Part shown: positions 21,408-32,306 of the stretch, piece by piece | Numbering within the stretch: position 1 is the stretch's first letter | Layout of the letters: each line of letters starts with the position of its first letter | Source of the DNA: Dipteris shenzhenensis | Taxonomy: Eukaryota > Polypodiophyta > Polypodiopsida > Gleicheniales | DNA: 64,000 nucleotides | Direction: 5' to 3' (one strand) | NCBI GenBank assembly: GCA_047967505.1 | Contig: CM106540.1 | Program-made: the position numbers and the translations under genes | The notes under the pieces: generated by a model | Database searches by the model: none | The model's input: only the letters and a program-made list of their open reading frames with translations | Told to the model about the DNA's origin: nothing

Positions 21408-23365
21408 GTGATCATCTCATTGCCCATCCCTCGTACACCCAAAGAGGTGAAGTCCTTCTTAGGGCATGTAGGATATTACCGAAGGTTCATACGTTTCTAT
21501 GCCGACATTGCTATTGCACTGACAGAACTCCTACATCAAGACCGATCGTTTGTCTGGGCCACCCCACAACAACTAGCCTTTGATGATCTGAAGCATCGCC
21601 TCGTGAAGGCCCCCATCCTCAGGCAGCCTGATTGGGATGTAATTTTTCATGTCCATGTGGATGCTAGTGGGTGGGCAGTAGGTGCTATACTGGCTCAACC
21701 TAACCAGGATACTAAGATTGATTTGCCCATCTACTTCGCGAGTCGACAACTCAATGGAGCAGAACGCAATTACAGTACCACAGAAAGGGAGGGCCTCGGC
21801 ATGGTTTATGCCATGACCAAGTATCGTCACTACCTCTTGGGCAACAAGTTTGTGATCATCACTGATCATCAAACTCTTAAGTATTTATTGAATAAGCCTA
21901 CTCTTGGTGGCCGGATAAGCAGATGGATTCTTCTCTTTCAAGAATTTGAATTCGACATTGTAATGAGGGCTGGGAGACTGCATCAACCTGCAGACCACTT
22001 GTCTAGGTTACATTCCGGGGAACCAGCCAGTGGTATCACCGATGACTTACCCGATGCGGGCTTGTTCGGAATAACAGAACTACCTGATGATTGCCTATTT
22101 GCGGTGGACTGCTTCCCACCATGGTATGCCAACATCGTACACCTCTTGTCTACAGGTGGCTTTCCTCCAGGATTAACTCCAACAGAGAAACGCAAACGGA
22201 TCCTTCAAGCTGCTCCTTTTAAGTTGATTGCAGGTCAATTGTACAAGCTTGGGAAGGATCAGATCTTGAGACGGTGTGTGCTTCCACATGAGACACAATC
22301 CATTCTTAAAGAGGCACATGCTGGCATAGGTGGAGGGCATATGGCCTCAGATGCTACTGCTCGTAAGATCATGTGAGCAGGGTTCTGGTGGCCCAAGCTC
22401 TTCCGCGACTGCCATGTTCATGTGACCAGATGTGATTCATGTCAACGAGCGGGCCCCAAGCCTACGAGGCGTGAGTACCTCCCTCTCAAACCATTCACTC
22501 CGGTGCCTCCCTTCTATCGCTGGGGATTGGATTTCATTGGACCCATCTCTCCTGCCACACGCCGAGGGCTTTGCTTGCCACCGACTATGGAACCAAATGG
22601 GTCGAAGCCAAGGCAGTCAAGAACTGTACAGCCCAGGTAGTAGCCACATTTCTATATGACCAGATCATCTCTCGGTTTGGTTGTCCTGTTGAGTTGATAA
22701 GTGATAGAGGGTCTCACTTCCTAAATGACACCATTGTTGCACTAGTTCACCTGCTTCAAATAGTTCACAAATTTTCATCTCCCTATTACCCACGTGCCAA
22801 TGGTCTAGCTGAGAGCTCAAATCGCACAATGTGCGAGATCGTGCATCAACTTTGCCTAAATTCTCTAACCGATTGGGACGACGTACTTCCAGCTGCTTTA
22901 TTCGCCTATCGAACGGCTTACAAGGCGAGTACTGGGTATTCACCCTTCGAGCTGGTCTATGGACTGGAGGCCGTTATGCCTTATGAATTTCATCTTGACA
23001 CTCACAGGATTCTTCCAGACAAAAATGACAACCTTGAAGCCTGCACAATGGAACGCTTGTGGGATTTGGAAGCACTGGCAGAGCATCGACGTGAAGCAGT
23101 TTTCGCTCAAGAAGTTTGGCAGAAGCGACAAAAAGCTTGGCATGACCGGAACCTCAGAAAAAGGAATTTCAAAGTCGGAGATTTAGTACTCTTGTATTCC
23201 AGTAAGTTTCTCAAACACAAACCTAAGTTTGTGAGTGGTTGGACAAGTCCATTTCTCATTGCCAAGCTTATCCCAAGTGGCGGAGTCTACTTGGCCACTT
23301 TAGAAGGCAGACTTCTACGTGCCCCGGTGAATGGGTCACGCATCAAGAGGTACCATGATCAATGA
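21408..23365 (+). pseudogene. Gypsy pol: RT C-terminus, RNase H, integrase
   Basis: It starts in the RT thumb/connection (PRTPKEVKSFLGHVGYYRRF). RNase H shows VDASGWAVGAIL, TTEREGL, TDHQTLKYLL and QPADHLSRL. The integrase zinc region has HAGIGGGHMA and CDSCQRAG. The core shows GLDFIGPIS (first Asp), ELISDRGSHF (second Asp) and NGLAESSNRT (Glu). The C-terminal part ends RIKRYHDQ and a stop. Lesions: TGA at 22374-22376 where Arg is expected (KIM*AGFWWP), and a frameshift near 22565 between GPIS-ATRRG and LLATDYGTKWVEAKA. Pol normally copies and integrates the element; this copy is inactive. Confidence 0.85.
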
Positions 23366-26300
23366 GAAAACACCCTCCTAATCCTTCTCCTTCCTGGTGA
23401 CATCTTCTCCCTCTGAGTGAGGGCCACTTTCTCTTTCTACAAGGGTCCTCCTCTCTACCCTAGTGCCACTTTCTCTCTCTACATGGCTCCTCCTCTCTCC
23501 CCTTGGTGCCAATTTTTCTCTCTAAATGGGTCCTTCTCTTTCCACCCGAGTGTCACTTTCTCTCTCTAAGTAAGCCCTCCATTTTTCACCCCGAGCCAGT
23601 TTCTCTCTCTAAGTGTGACCACCTTTTTTCATCCCGTGCCACTATCTCTCTCTAAATGACCACCCTTAAAATGCGGCCTCCCTTTTTCACTCTGTGTTAC
23701 TTTCTCTCTCTTACTACGGCCTCCCCCTTTCATCCTGTTTTACAAACTCCTTCTCCTTCTACCTTCTCTCCAACTCCTACCTCTCTCTTACAAAAACCTT
23801 CTCTTTCCACCCTATGTCCAACTCCTACCTCTCTCTTACAAAAACTTTCTCTTTCCACCCTATGTCCAACTCCTACCTCTCTCTTACAAAAACCTTCTCT
23901 TTCCTCCCTCTGTCCAACTCCCTACCTCTCTCTTACAAACACCTTCTCTTTCCACCCTCTGTCCAACTCCTACCTCTCTCTTACAAACACCTTCTCTTTC
24001 CACCCTTTGAACAGCCCCCCCTCTCCCCCTTTACCCACCACTCTCCCCCCCCCTCCTCCTCTCCTGCACAACAGTCCCCCCCTCTTCGCCCTTTACCACC
24101 ACCCTTCCCCCCCTCCTCCTCTCCTGCACACCAGCCCCCCTCTCCCCCTTTACCCACCACTCTCCCCCCCCCTCCTCCTCTTCTGCACAACAGCCCCCCC
24201 CTCTTCCCCCTTTACCACTACCCTTCCCCCCCTCCTCCTCTCCTGCATACCAGCCCCCCCTCTCCCCCTTTAACCACCACTCTCCCCCCCCTCCTCCTCT
24301 CCTGCACAACAGCCCCCCCCTCTTCCCCCTTTACCACCACCCTTCCCCCCCTCCTCCTCTCCTGCACAACAGCCCCCCCCTCTTCCCCCTTACCCACCAC
24401 TCTCCCCCCCCCTCCTCCTCTCCTGCACAACAGCCCCCCCCTCTTCCCCCTGTACCACCACCCTTCCCCCCCTCCTCCTCTCATGCACACCAGCCCCCCC
24501 TCTCCCCCTTTAACCACCACTCTCCCCCCCCTCCTCCTCTGCTGCACAACAGCCCCCCCCTCTTCCCCCTTTACCACCACCCGTCCCCCCCTCCTCTCCT
24601 GCACACCAGCCCCCCTCTCCCCCTTTACCCACCACTCTCCCCCCCCCTCCTCCTCTCCTGCACAACAGCCCCCCCCTCTCCCCCCTTTACCACCACCCTC
24701 CCCCCCTGCCTCCTCTCCTGCACACCAACCCCCCCCTCTCCCCCTTTACCCCCCTCCCTTCCCCTCTCCTCTCTCCTACGCCACAGCCCCCCCCCCTCTC
24801 CCCCTTTTCCCACCACCTGTCCCCCCCCTCTCCTCTTCTACGCCACAGCCCCCCCCTCTCCCCCTTTACCCCCCTCCCTTCCCTGCTCCTCTCTCCTACG
24901 CCACAGCCCCCCCCCCTCTCCCCCTTTTCCCACCACCTGTCCCCCCCCTCTCCTCTTCTACACCACAGCCCCCCCCTCTCCCCCTTTACCCCCCTCCCTT
25001 CCCTGCTCCTCTCTCCTATGCCACAGCCCCCCCCCCTCTCCCCCTTACCCACCACCTGTTCCCCCCTTTCCTCTTCTATGCCACAGCCCCCCCCTTTCCC
25101 CCTTTACCCCCCTCCCTTCCCCTCTCCTCTCTCCTACGCCACAACCCCCCCCCTCTCCCCCTTTACCCACCACCTGTCCTCCCCTCTCCTCTTCTACGCC
25201 ACAGCCCCCCCCCTCTCCCCCTTTATCCCCCTCCCTTCCCCTCTCCTCTCTCCTACGCCACAGCCCCCCCCTCTCCCCCTTTACCCACCACTGGTTCCCC
25301 CCCTCTTCTCTTCTGCGCCATAGCCTCCCTCTCCCCCTTTAACCCCCCTCCCTGCCCCTCTCCTCTCTCCTACGCCATAGTCTCCCCCCCTCTCCTGCGC
25401 TACACCCCTCTCCCCCTTTACCCCCCTCCCTTCCCCTCTCCTCTCTCCTATGCCATAGCCCCCTCCCCCTCTCTTGCGCTACACCCCTCTCCCCCTTTAC
25501 CCCCCCTTCCTTCCCCTCTCCTCTCTCCTACGCCATATCCCCCTCCCCCTCTCCTGCGCTACAGCCCTCTCCCCCTCTCCTGCCCTACAGCCCCCTCCCC
25601 CTCTCCTGCACTACAGTCCCCTCTCCTCTCTCCTACGCCATATCCCCCTCCCTCTCTCCTACGCCATATATCCCTCCCCCTCTCCTGCGCTACAGCCCTC
25701 TCCCCCTCTCCTGCCTTACAGCCCCCTCCCCCTCTCCTGCACTACAGTCCCCTCTCCTCTCTCCTACGCCATATCCCCCTCCCTCTCTCCTACGCCATAT
25801 CCCCCTCCCCCTCTCCTGCGCTACAGCCCTCTCCCCCTCTCCTGCCCTACAGCCCCCTCCCCCTCTCCTGCACTACAGTCCCCTCTCCTCTCTCCTACGC
25901 CATATCCCCCTCCCCCTCTCCTGCGCTACAGCCCTCTCCCCCTCTCCTGCCCTACAGCCCCCTCCCCCTCTCCTGCACTACAGTCCCCTCTCCTCTCTCC
26001 TACGCCATATCCCCCTCCCTCTCTCCTACGCCATATCCCCCTCCCCCTCTCCTGCGCTACAGCCCTCTCCCCCTCTCCTGCCCTACAGCCCCCTCCCCCT
26101 CTCCTGCACTACAGTCCCCTCTCCTCTCTCCTACGCCATATCCCCCTCCCTCTCTCCTACGCCATATCCCCCTCCCCCTCTCCTGCGCTACAGCCCTCTC
26201 CCCCTCTCCTGCCCTACAGCCCCCTCCCCCTCTCCTGCACTACAGCCCCCTCTCCTCTCTCCTACGCCATATCCCCCTCCCCCTCTCCTGCGCTACAGCC

Positions 26301-26870
26301 CTCTCCCCCTCTCCTGCCCTACAGCCCCCTCCCCCTCTCCTGCGCTACAGCCCCCTCTCCCTCTCCTGCGTTACAGCCCCCTCCCCCTCTCCTGCGCTAC
26401 AGCCCCCTCCCCCTCTCCTGCACTACAGCCCCCTCTCCCTCTCCTGCGCTACAGCCCCCTTTCCCCCCTCTCCTGTGCTACAGCCCCCTCCTCCCCCTCT
26501 CCTGCGCAACAGTCCCCTCCCCCTCTCCTGCGCAACAGGCTTTCCCTCCTCTTCCCCTTTACCCCCCACCTTTCCCCTCTCCCCCTCTCCTGCGCAACAG
26601 TCCCCTCCCCCTCTCTTGCACAACAGCCCCTCCCCGCTCTCCCTTTACCCACCACCCTGCCCCTCCCCCTCTCTCCTGCGCAGCCCCCTCTCTCTGCCTA
26701 CGTCCCCCTCTCTGGAGCAACTCTCCCCCCTTCTCCTCCCTACACCCTCTGCATCACCTCCCCTCCTAGCTCCAGCCCCCCTCCTCCCCCCTAGTCTACA
26801 TCCGTCCTTTTACTCTCCCTTTCCACCGACACCCCTTCCTCACTCTTTTCCTCTCCATCGAAGCATGGGC
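23366..26870 (+). repeat. Pyrimidine-rich minisatellite block
   Basis: About 3.5 kb are almost free of purines on the plus strand, in successive tandem families. At 23390-23660, ~60-bp units contain CACTTTCTCTCTCTA. At 23750-24000, ~48-bp units contain CTACCTCTCTCTTACAAA. At 24010-24760, units contain CTCTCCTGCACAACAGC. At 24760-25400, units contain CTCTCCTACGCCACAGC. At 25400-26500, ~27-bp units contain CCCCTCTCCTGCGCTACAG, nested in longer copies. It lies between pol and the downstream ORF. One frame is open for about 1065 codons (Pro/Leu/Ser only), which I attribute to composition. Confidence 0.85.
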
Positions 26871-27020
26871 CTGCACTGGTGGCTCTGCTAAGGAATCCTC
26901 TCGTAGCAGATTCCGGGCTTAACCTCGACATCAACACCTCCTCCTCCCTCCTTGCCTCTCCAGACCTCGACATCGACACCCCCTCCGTACTCTTTTCCTC
27001 TCCATACGACTCCATCGTTC

Positions 27021-29920
27021 ATGCCTACCCGTGTCTCTCGCCACAAGTACAAACCCAGATTACCCCGCGATACTTTATTCGTTGACTTCCATCGGGCTCG
27101 AGCAGGCCACACGACAGGATCGGGACCATCTTCCATGGCATCACTTGGCAAACGCACCACTGATGACCTGGGTGCCGGGTCTACACCACAAAGCACTTCG
27201 AAACGACCTCGAGCAGTTGCAGATTCACCTCCCTCTGACAGGATCACTATCATATCGGATGAGGAGCTATCCCCCTTTTCGAGTTCCTCTGATTCAAATC
27301 ATGGAGGCTCTGACTATCTGCCCCCCACAGGTATAATCAAAACACCATCCAAGGCATCCAGTGGGCACAGTGGTCACAGTAACGGTGGTAGTGATTTGGC
27401 CCCACAAAGTACGGCTTGTGATCTTCCACCCCCAGCTTCATCCTCCTCGATCATTCGGGTGGTTTTCAAACCTTTCCTCGATCCCACACTCAAGCTGTCT
27501 AGCATCTTGTCACCTGATGAGATAGCCCGCATGTCTCTCGTGGAGTTTGATGATGTCACACTTCCCCAGGTGGACGTCCAAATGTGTACTGCGTTCATTC
27601 AGTCTTATGACTTTGCAACAGACACATTCGGATTCTTGAATTTCCATCACATGTTCACTCCTAGTCTCGTATCCACATATCTCCGTCTTCCCACACTTCC
27701 CTTTTTGCCACCTCACACTGGCTCACCCACATTCCTGTCCTTCTTGTCTACCTGTAAAACTCATCGCAGAGGACATGAGTGCAAGAAAGTTCTCGAGGGA
27801 AACAGCCGCGAGGCGCTTCTAGCGAGATATTTGTTCACACACTTCTACTCTGCCCCAGGCCACTTCTTCATCACCAAGGCGATCCATTCTGCCTTAGACT
27901 CCATCCTCTCGGTCACTCCCTATGATTTCACCTCACTCTTCTACTCTGCCTTTCGTAACACAGTTCGCAAGCGTCGGGGCACATATACCTGTACTTGTGG
28001 GCCCCACCTCACCTTCTTACTTCATCACAGTGGAAGGCCAACCCTCTGCCCATTGTCACAGGTCGCCTCCCTTCCACATCTCTCTCCCCTCCTGTCACCC
28101 CCTCTTCCACATCGTTCACTGTCACTTCCAGTGTTCCTTCCCCCGGGACTGCCTCTTCTCCTCTTTCGCTCAGGAGGACACCTCGGCGAGCGCCACCTCA
28201 GGAAGTCTGCACCGGAGCTTCTTCAGCATATTCTGTTACCGGTGCCACAGGGTTACCATCAGTGACATGTCTTGTATCTCCATCAGTCGTGCCCGTGCCA
28301 GGACTTGCCTCTCCATCAGTCACACTTGTCCAGGCTTCTCTAGCGATCTCCAGACTTTCCATGGGAGGGATTGCACCAGGTACACCTCCTGTTGTACCAG
28401 TGACGACGACTGTTGTACCCGAAACTTCCTCGACAGGTGTATTGTTACGCAGGACTGCAGCTGTTTCGTCTTCACCCCCTACCACTTTCATCGATGCAGT
28501 CATCACCACAGTTCAGGCGACCTCTGACCATGTTTTGGACCAGGTATTGGACCTGAATCTTAGCGTGGGACCCGACTCCCACTCCCATGGGCTTTCTCAG
28601 GAGATGTCATCCCAGGGTGTACTTCACATTTCGGCCTCCCCAGGCAGAGACAGGACTAGAGACGGGAGTGGGAGCCCCTCTTGCAGAGATGCTCCATCGG
28701 CCACTTCAGCATCAGAGGAGGTATTTGAGGGAGGGATTCTGCCCAAATCTGTGGATTACCCACCCCTTCATGAGAATGATATGTTCACAGCTTACATAGC
28801 TACTTCATCGGGCCCACCTCTTTCAAATATTTCCCTGGTGGAAAAACAGAATGAAGATTACAGCCAACTACTATCTGTCCTTCACAAAAAACGCTCACCA
28901 GTATGTGGGGAAGAGGAGGATCTCACTCAAATCTTTACCATTCCCTTGCAGGACTGCCTCGCACAGAACAAAAAGATCTCCAGGGCCCCGACATGTTTTG
29001 TGCACTTGGACAAATTGGCACCTACAGGAAACCTGTCAACCGAGGAAGAGGGAGCTCTTCCTGACATGTTTGAGGAATTGGGGGACGTCATTAATTTGGC
29101 GGACAGGGTGAATTACAGCGACAGGTATGCGTGGATGAAAAGGTCCCTGCATCTTGCTCAGCGTATCATGGATGACACCTTCACGCAGCTTGGGACAGCG
29201 GTCTTCAATTCCACAGGTTATGCTCATAAGCTCCTCTCTCAACAACAACATTTAAAGTTAGAATTCGAGAGAGCTCAGGCAGCCCAGCAGTGCGCCACTA
29301 GCGTGACACTTCGACAACAAGAGGAAAGGTGGCAGAAAGAGAAGGACTCAGCAATACATGAGCGTGACATCGCTTGGAATATTCAGAAGGCTGCCCTTGA
29401 GGATCACCTCCATAATCACAGGCAGGAATGGGAAGCAGCAATGACATCTTTACGCAGCCAACATGCTGCAGCTCTGGCAACTTTGCACAGCCAGCATGCC
29501 ACGGAGGTGACCAGATTTCACCAGGAGATTACCAAGTTAAAAGAGTCTTTGTCTTCCTCTGAGATTGCCAAAGAAAAATCAGAATCCAGAGTGGCTGAAT
29601 TGGAAAAGAAGCGTTCATCCATGGAGGAAGAATTCACAGCTCTTCGGATGCAGTTGGCCACCCTCCAGACTTCCCAGTCCACCTTGCAAGAGCAAAAGGA
29701 TCATTACTACCGGCGATACCACCGATATAAAGACAAGTATGAAAATCTGAGAAATGTGATGGACACGCTTGAGTGTGAGGAGGAAGCACCCCATCCACAG
29801 ATACCTATGACTGAGCCAGAGCAAAGGGATGCGCAAAAAGCCACAGAGCCAAATACGAAGGCGGAAGAGGAGAAGGCAGAGGAACAGGTTGCAGCTTTAC
29901 CACCCTCTGTAATCTCATAG
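27021..29920 (+). pseudogene. Post-pol ORF of gypsy element: Ser/Pro-rich coiled-coil protein (one frameshift)
   Basis: I do not recognise a family. The first frame opens at the ATG at 27021 (MPTRVSRHKYKPRLPRD) and stays open to 28265. A second frame, open through 27995-29920, continues it to the stop after PPSVIS, so one shift near 27985-28010 separates them. Parts: residues 1-110 polar and disordered, with a basic KRPRA patch; ~130-320 a probable globular domain (SILSPDEIARMSLVEFDDV, LPFLPPHTGSPTFLSFLSTC); then ~250 residues of Ser/Thr/Pro linker; a conserved block (DYPPLHENDMFTAYIA, EEEDLTQIFTIPLQDCLA); and ~200 residues of charged coiled coil (KSESRVAELEKKRSSMEEEF) with an acidic tail. 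No signal peptide or membrane segment is visible, so it is not a typical envelope. A diverged copy at about 19950-20600 supports it as a true element gene. Confidence 0.6.
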
Positions 29921-30272
29921 AAGAGTTGATACATGGCTGTTGGTGTTTGGGTTTTTTTTTTTTTTTTTTGCACTGTTAGATTTTGCCAAGCTGTTTGGCC
30001 CTCACTGTAAATATCAGTGTTTTACCTCAAGATGTACTCAGTTTTTTCTGCAATTTTCCATGCTGCCCCTTGTAATACAGCAGTTTATTTTTCACATCTC
30101 CACTTAATACAAATCTTGGATTACTCCCACGGCCAACCACATGGTCTGTACTCTTTCCTTTTCCCACTCCATCACCATATCCATGGTTTGTAAGTTCATC
30201 TTTATTTTTCTTTGACGGATTCGTCCAACCTTTCTATTCACCGGGACGGTGAATGATAGTGGCGGGGGAAAC
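29921..30272 (+). other. 3' UTR and polypurine tract of gypsy element
   Basis: A T-rich 3' UTR (T run at 29952-29969) is followed by GGTGAATGATAGTGGCGGG with GGAAAC, the polypurine tract adjoining the LTR at 30273. The same tract, reversed, occurs at 19238-19254. Confidence 0.65.
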
Positions 30273-31414
30273 TGTTACCTTATCACACGACCACCTGTCG
30301 ACAGGCGTTGACCACATGACGACATCTGTTGACCACATGTTGACCATGTGTCAACACAAGTTAGCCACGCGATCACACGGGTTCATCCAGGAGTACTGTC
30401 CGAGGCTGTCAACCACAGGTCGACACATGTTAACCACAGGTCGACACAGGTCAACCACAGGTCGACACAGGTCAACCACAGGTCGACACAGGTCAACCAG
30501 GAGTACCGTGTCCAAAGTGATCTCATCAAGAGCTGCGCACATGGAGAGTGAGCTTAGCACATGGAGCAGTCAGGAGTATTTATATTACACAGTGGTTCAG
30601 TGATACAGTGGTGCAGTGGTGCGGTGAACCAGCTCACCTGCACATGGAGAATTTACACCATCGGGCTGGCGAGTCAGGGAGTCAGAAAGTCGCCGAAGCC
30701 ATCAAGAGGTGCGGTGAACCAGCTCACCTGCACATGGAGAATTTATACCATCAGGCTGGCGAGTTAGGGAGTCAGGAAGTCGCCGAAGCCATCAAGAGAG
30801 CCAGCGGCGCAACGGCTATCCTCAACAGCTAAGGAGATAAGAGGATGACCAATGGGAAGAAAGAGGGGAGATTTTGAGCGAAGAAGGGACCCTCCAAGGC
30901 GGGGGATGAGGATGAAGGAGAAGGGAGAGAGAAAAGGAGGCATTCGGCATTCGGCAGAGGAGCGAAAGAGAGGAGAGTGAGGAGAGATAGAGGCTAGAGC
31001 TACGAGCTCGCCAAGGAGCGAATGTGGAGAGACTTGTGTGTACCCTTTGTCTACTATGGGGATAGACCTGTGTATTCTGGTGATTTGCGACTTGTGTATT
31101 CTTGTGACTTGCGACTTGTGACCTGGGGACACGTCCAGTAATATGTACATTGGCCAACTCGGTCACTTTCTCATCTCTCTTGTCTCTTCCGGATATGGGG
31201 ATTGTTCACCAGTGTAGGATTTTCTTATTTTGCTTATGTTGTGGAGTTCACCGGTGATTGTCATTTAGCATAGTGCACTCGTACGTCGTCGTTCACTGTA
31301 GTATAGCATATGACACTCGCACACTACTGCACAGTGCGCTCTGCACGATCCATTGCATTAGAGCATTGCAAAACTCATGCTTCTCACGCCAGTGGCCTTT
31401 GGCCTCCGGTAACA
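30273..31414 (+). mobile_element. 3' LTR (1142 bp), TGTTACC...GGTAACA
   Basis: The ends are perfect 7-bp inverted repeats. U3 carries about four ~20-bp repeats of AACCACAGGTCGACACAGGTC at 30411-30500, and a direct duplication of ~90 bp starts at about 30620 and 30709 (GTGCGGTGAACCAGCTCACC). No primer site follows 31414, consistent with a 3' LTR. Relatives on the minus strand occur at 18275-19237 and 39149-39811. Confidence 0.8.
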
Positions 31415-31983
31415 CCTCCGGAAGGATAGGAACCCCTCCCCTCAAACAGGGCAGAATGCGGGCACGAACTTGCGGGCAGCAGCTCCAAGAGAATGTCGGG
31501 CAGAAGGAGCAAATGGCGGGCTGGAGCAGAGTTCAACGATGAAGAGGATGGATAGATCCATGTTGAGCTGGTTGCATCATGCTTGGGCTATCAAATCATT
31601 GAGCTTCAGAACAAAATTCGCGCGCAGAAACAAATTTCGTCACTTGCAAGGGCTGTAACTTTTCACAGGAAACTCGGATTGCAATGATGTAAAAACGAAA
31701 TTTGTAGTACTCAAGGTTCTCTACAACTTTGCTGAAGACATAGAGCTGTGACTCTGCTTCTAGCTCCGGATAAAAGTGTCACATCGTCCGCAGGTCACAG
31801 AAAGATGTAGCTGAAGGAAGGAGAAGAGAGGTGGCAGATCATGGCGTGGAGAAGAGAGCTCAAGGAAGGAGAGAAGAGGGCAGCCTTCCAAGGAGAAGGA
31901 GTTAGAGTAGCTTCATTGGCCTTCCTCACCTCAACCTCTTAGAAGGGAAAGGGAAAGAGAAAGAGAGAGCAGGGCTAGGAACA
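31415..31983 (-). mobile_element. Leader/interior of minus-strand LTR element
   Basis: On the minus strand this is the region downstream of the primer site. A segment at 31660-31740 (AACTTTGCTGAAGACATAG and its flank) matches the plus-strand leader at about 60280-60366, and 31880-31960 matches 59870-59940. No coding sequence is recognised. Confidence 0.55.
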
Positions 31984-31997
31984 TGGCTCTGATACCA
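31984..31997 (-). other. Primer-binding site
   Basis: On the minus strand this is TGGTATCAGAGCCA, initiator Met-tRNA type, two bases inside the LTR at 32000-32306. It orients the element leftward. Confidence 0.85.
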
Positions 31998-31999
31998 TA

Positions 32000-32306
32000 T
32001 GAAGAGATCTAGTAGCTAGCTAGGAACGGAATGGAAATCTGGAAAGCATAATGAAAAGCAAAATGGAAAGGAAATTGAAAGAACAAGTGCTAGGCAATGA
32101 TAACCAAAATACTTACATGTAGATAGCTTGATGTTGACTGATATCAAAAGACTCAAGACAAGTATAACACTATATAGTGTGACACTAGACTCTAGAAAGC
32201 CATAATGTATATTGGATAACTCCCAATATGACGCACTAGACTATAAAACACGCCCTAGACACCTAGTACACTCATTTTTGACTCACTTTGGCTTCATATT
32301 CCAACA
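32000..32306 (-). mobile_element. 5' LTR (307 bp) of minus-strand LTR element
   Basis: It starts TGTTGGAATATG on the minus strand and ends in CA before the primer site. It matches the 3' LTR at 20635-20897 over about 260 bp with scattered differences and small indels. A related plus-strand LTR is at 59601-59848. Confidence 0.8.

Larger units (their letters stand above)
21386..31414 (+). mobile_element. Plus-strand gypsy element, 5'-truncated, with post-pol ORF
   Basis: Order on the plus strand: C-terminal RT, RNase H and integrase (21408-23365), a 3.5 kb pyrimidine minisatellite (23366-26870), a coiled-coil ORF (27021-29920), a 3' UTR, a polypurine tract (30258-30272) and a 1142-bp 3' LTR (30273-31414). 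Everything upstream of the middle of RT is absent. The integrase lacks a chromodomain and has the GLDFIGPIS and GLAESSNRT style of the Tat/Athila-type branch, whose members often carry an extra ORF after pol. It sits between the two LTRs of an opposite-strand element. Confidence 0.75.

Noticed and set aside
23694-26891. 1065-codon Pro/Leu/Ser-rich open frame
   Set aside because: It lies wholly in C/T minisatellite DNA, where stop codons cannot easily arise. It has no ATG context or domain, so I kept it as a repeat.
29100-29920. Post-pol ORF as a retroviral-type envelope
   Set aside because: No signal peptide, membrane segment or cysteine pattern. The C-terminal half is a charged soluble coiled coil.
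30411-30500. Short regularly spaced repeats resembling a CRISPR array
   Set aside because: They are ~20-bp tandem units without unique spacers inside a plant LTR.
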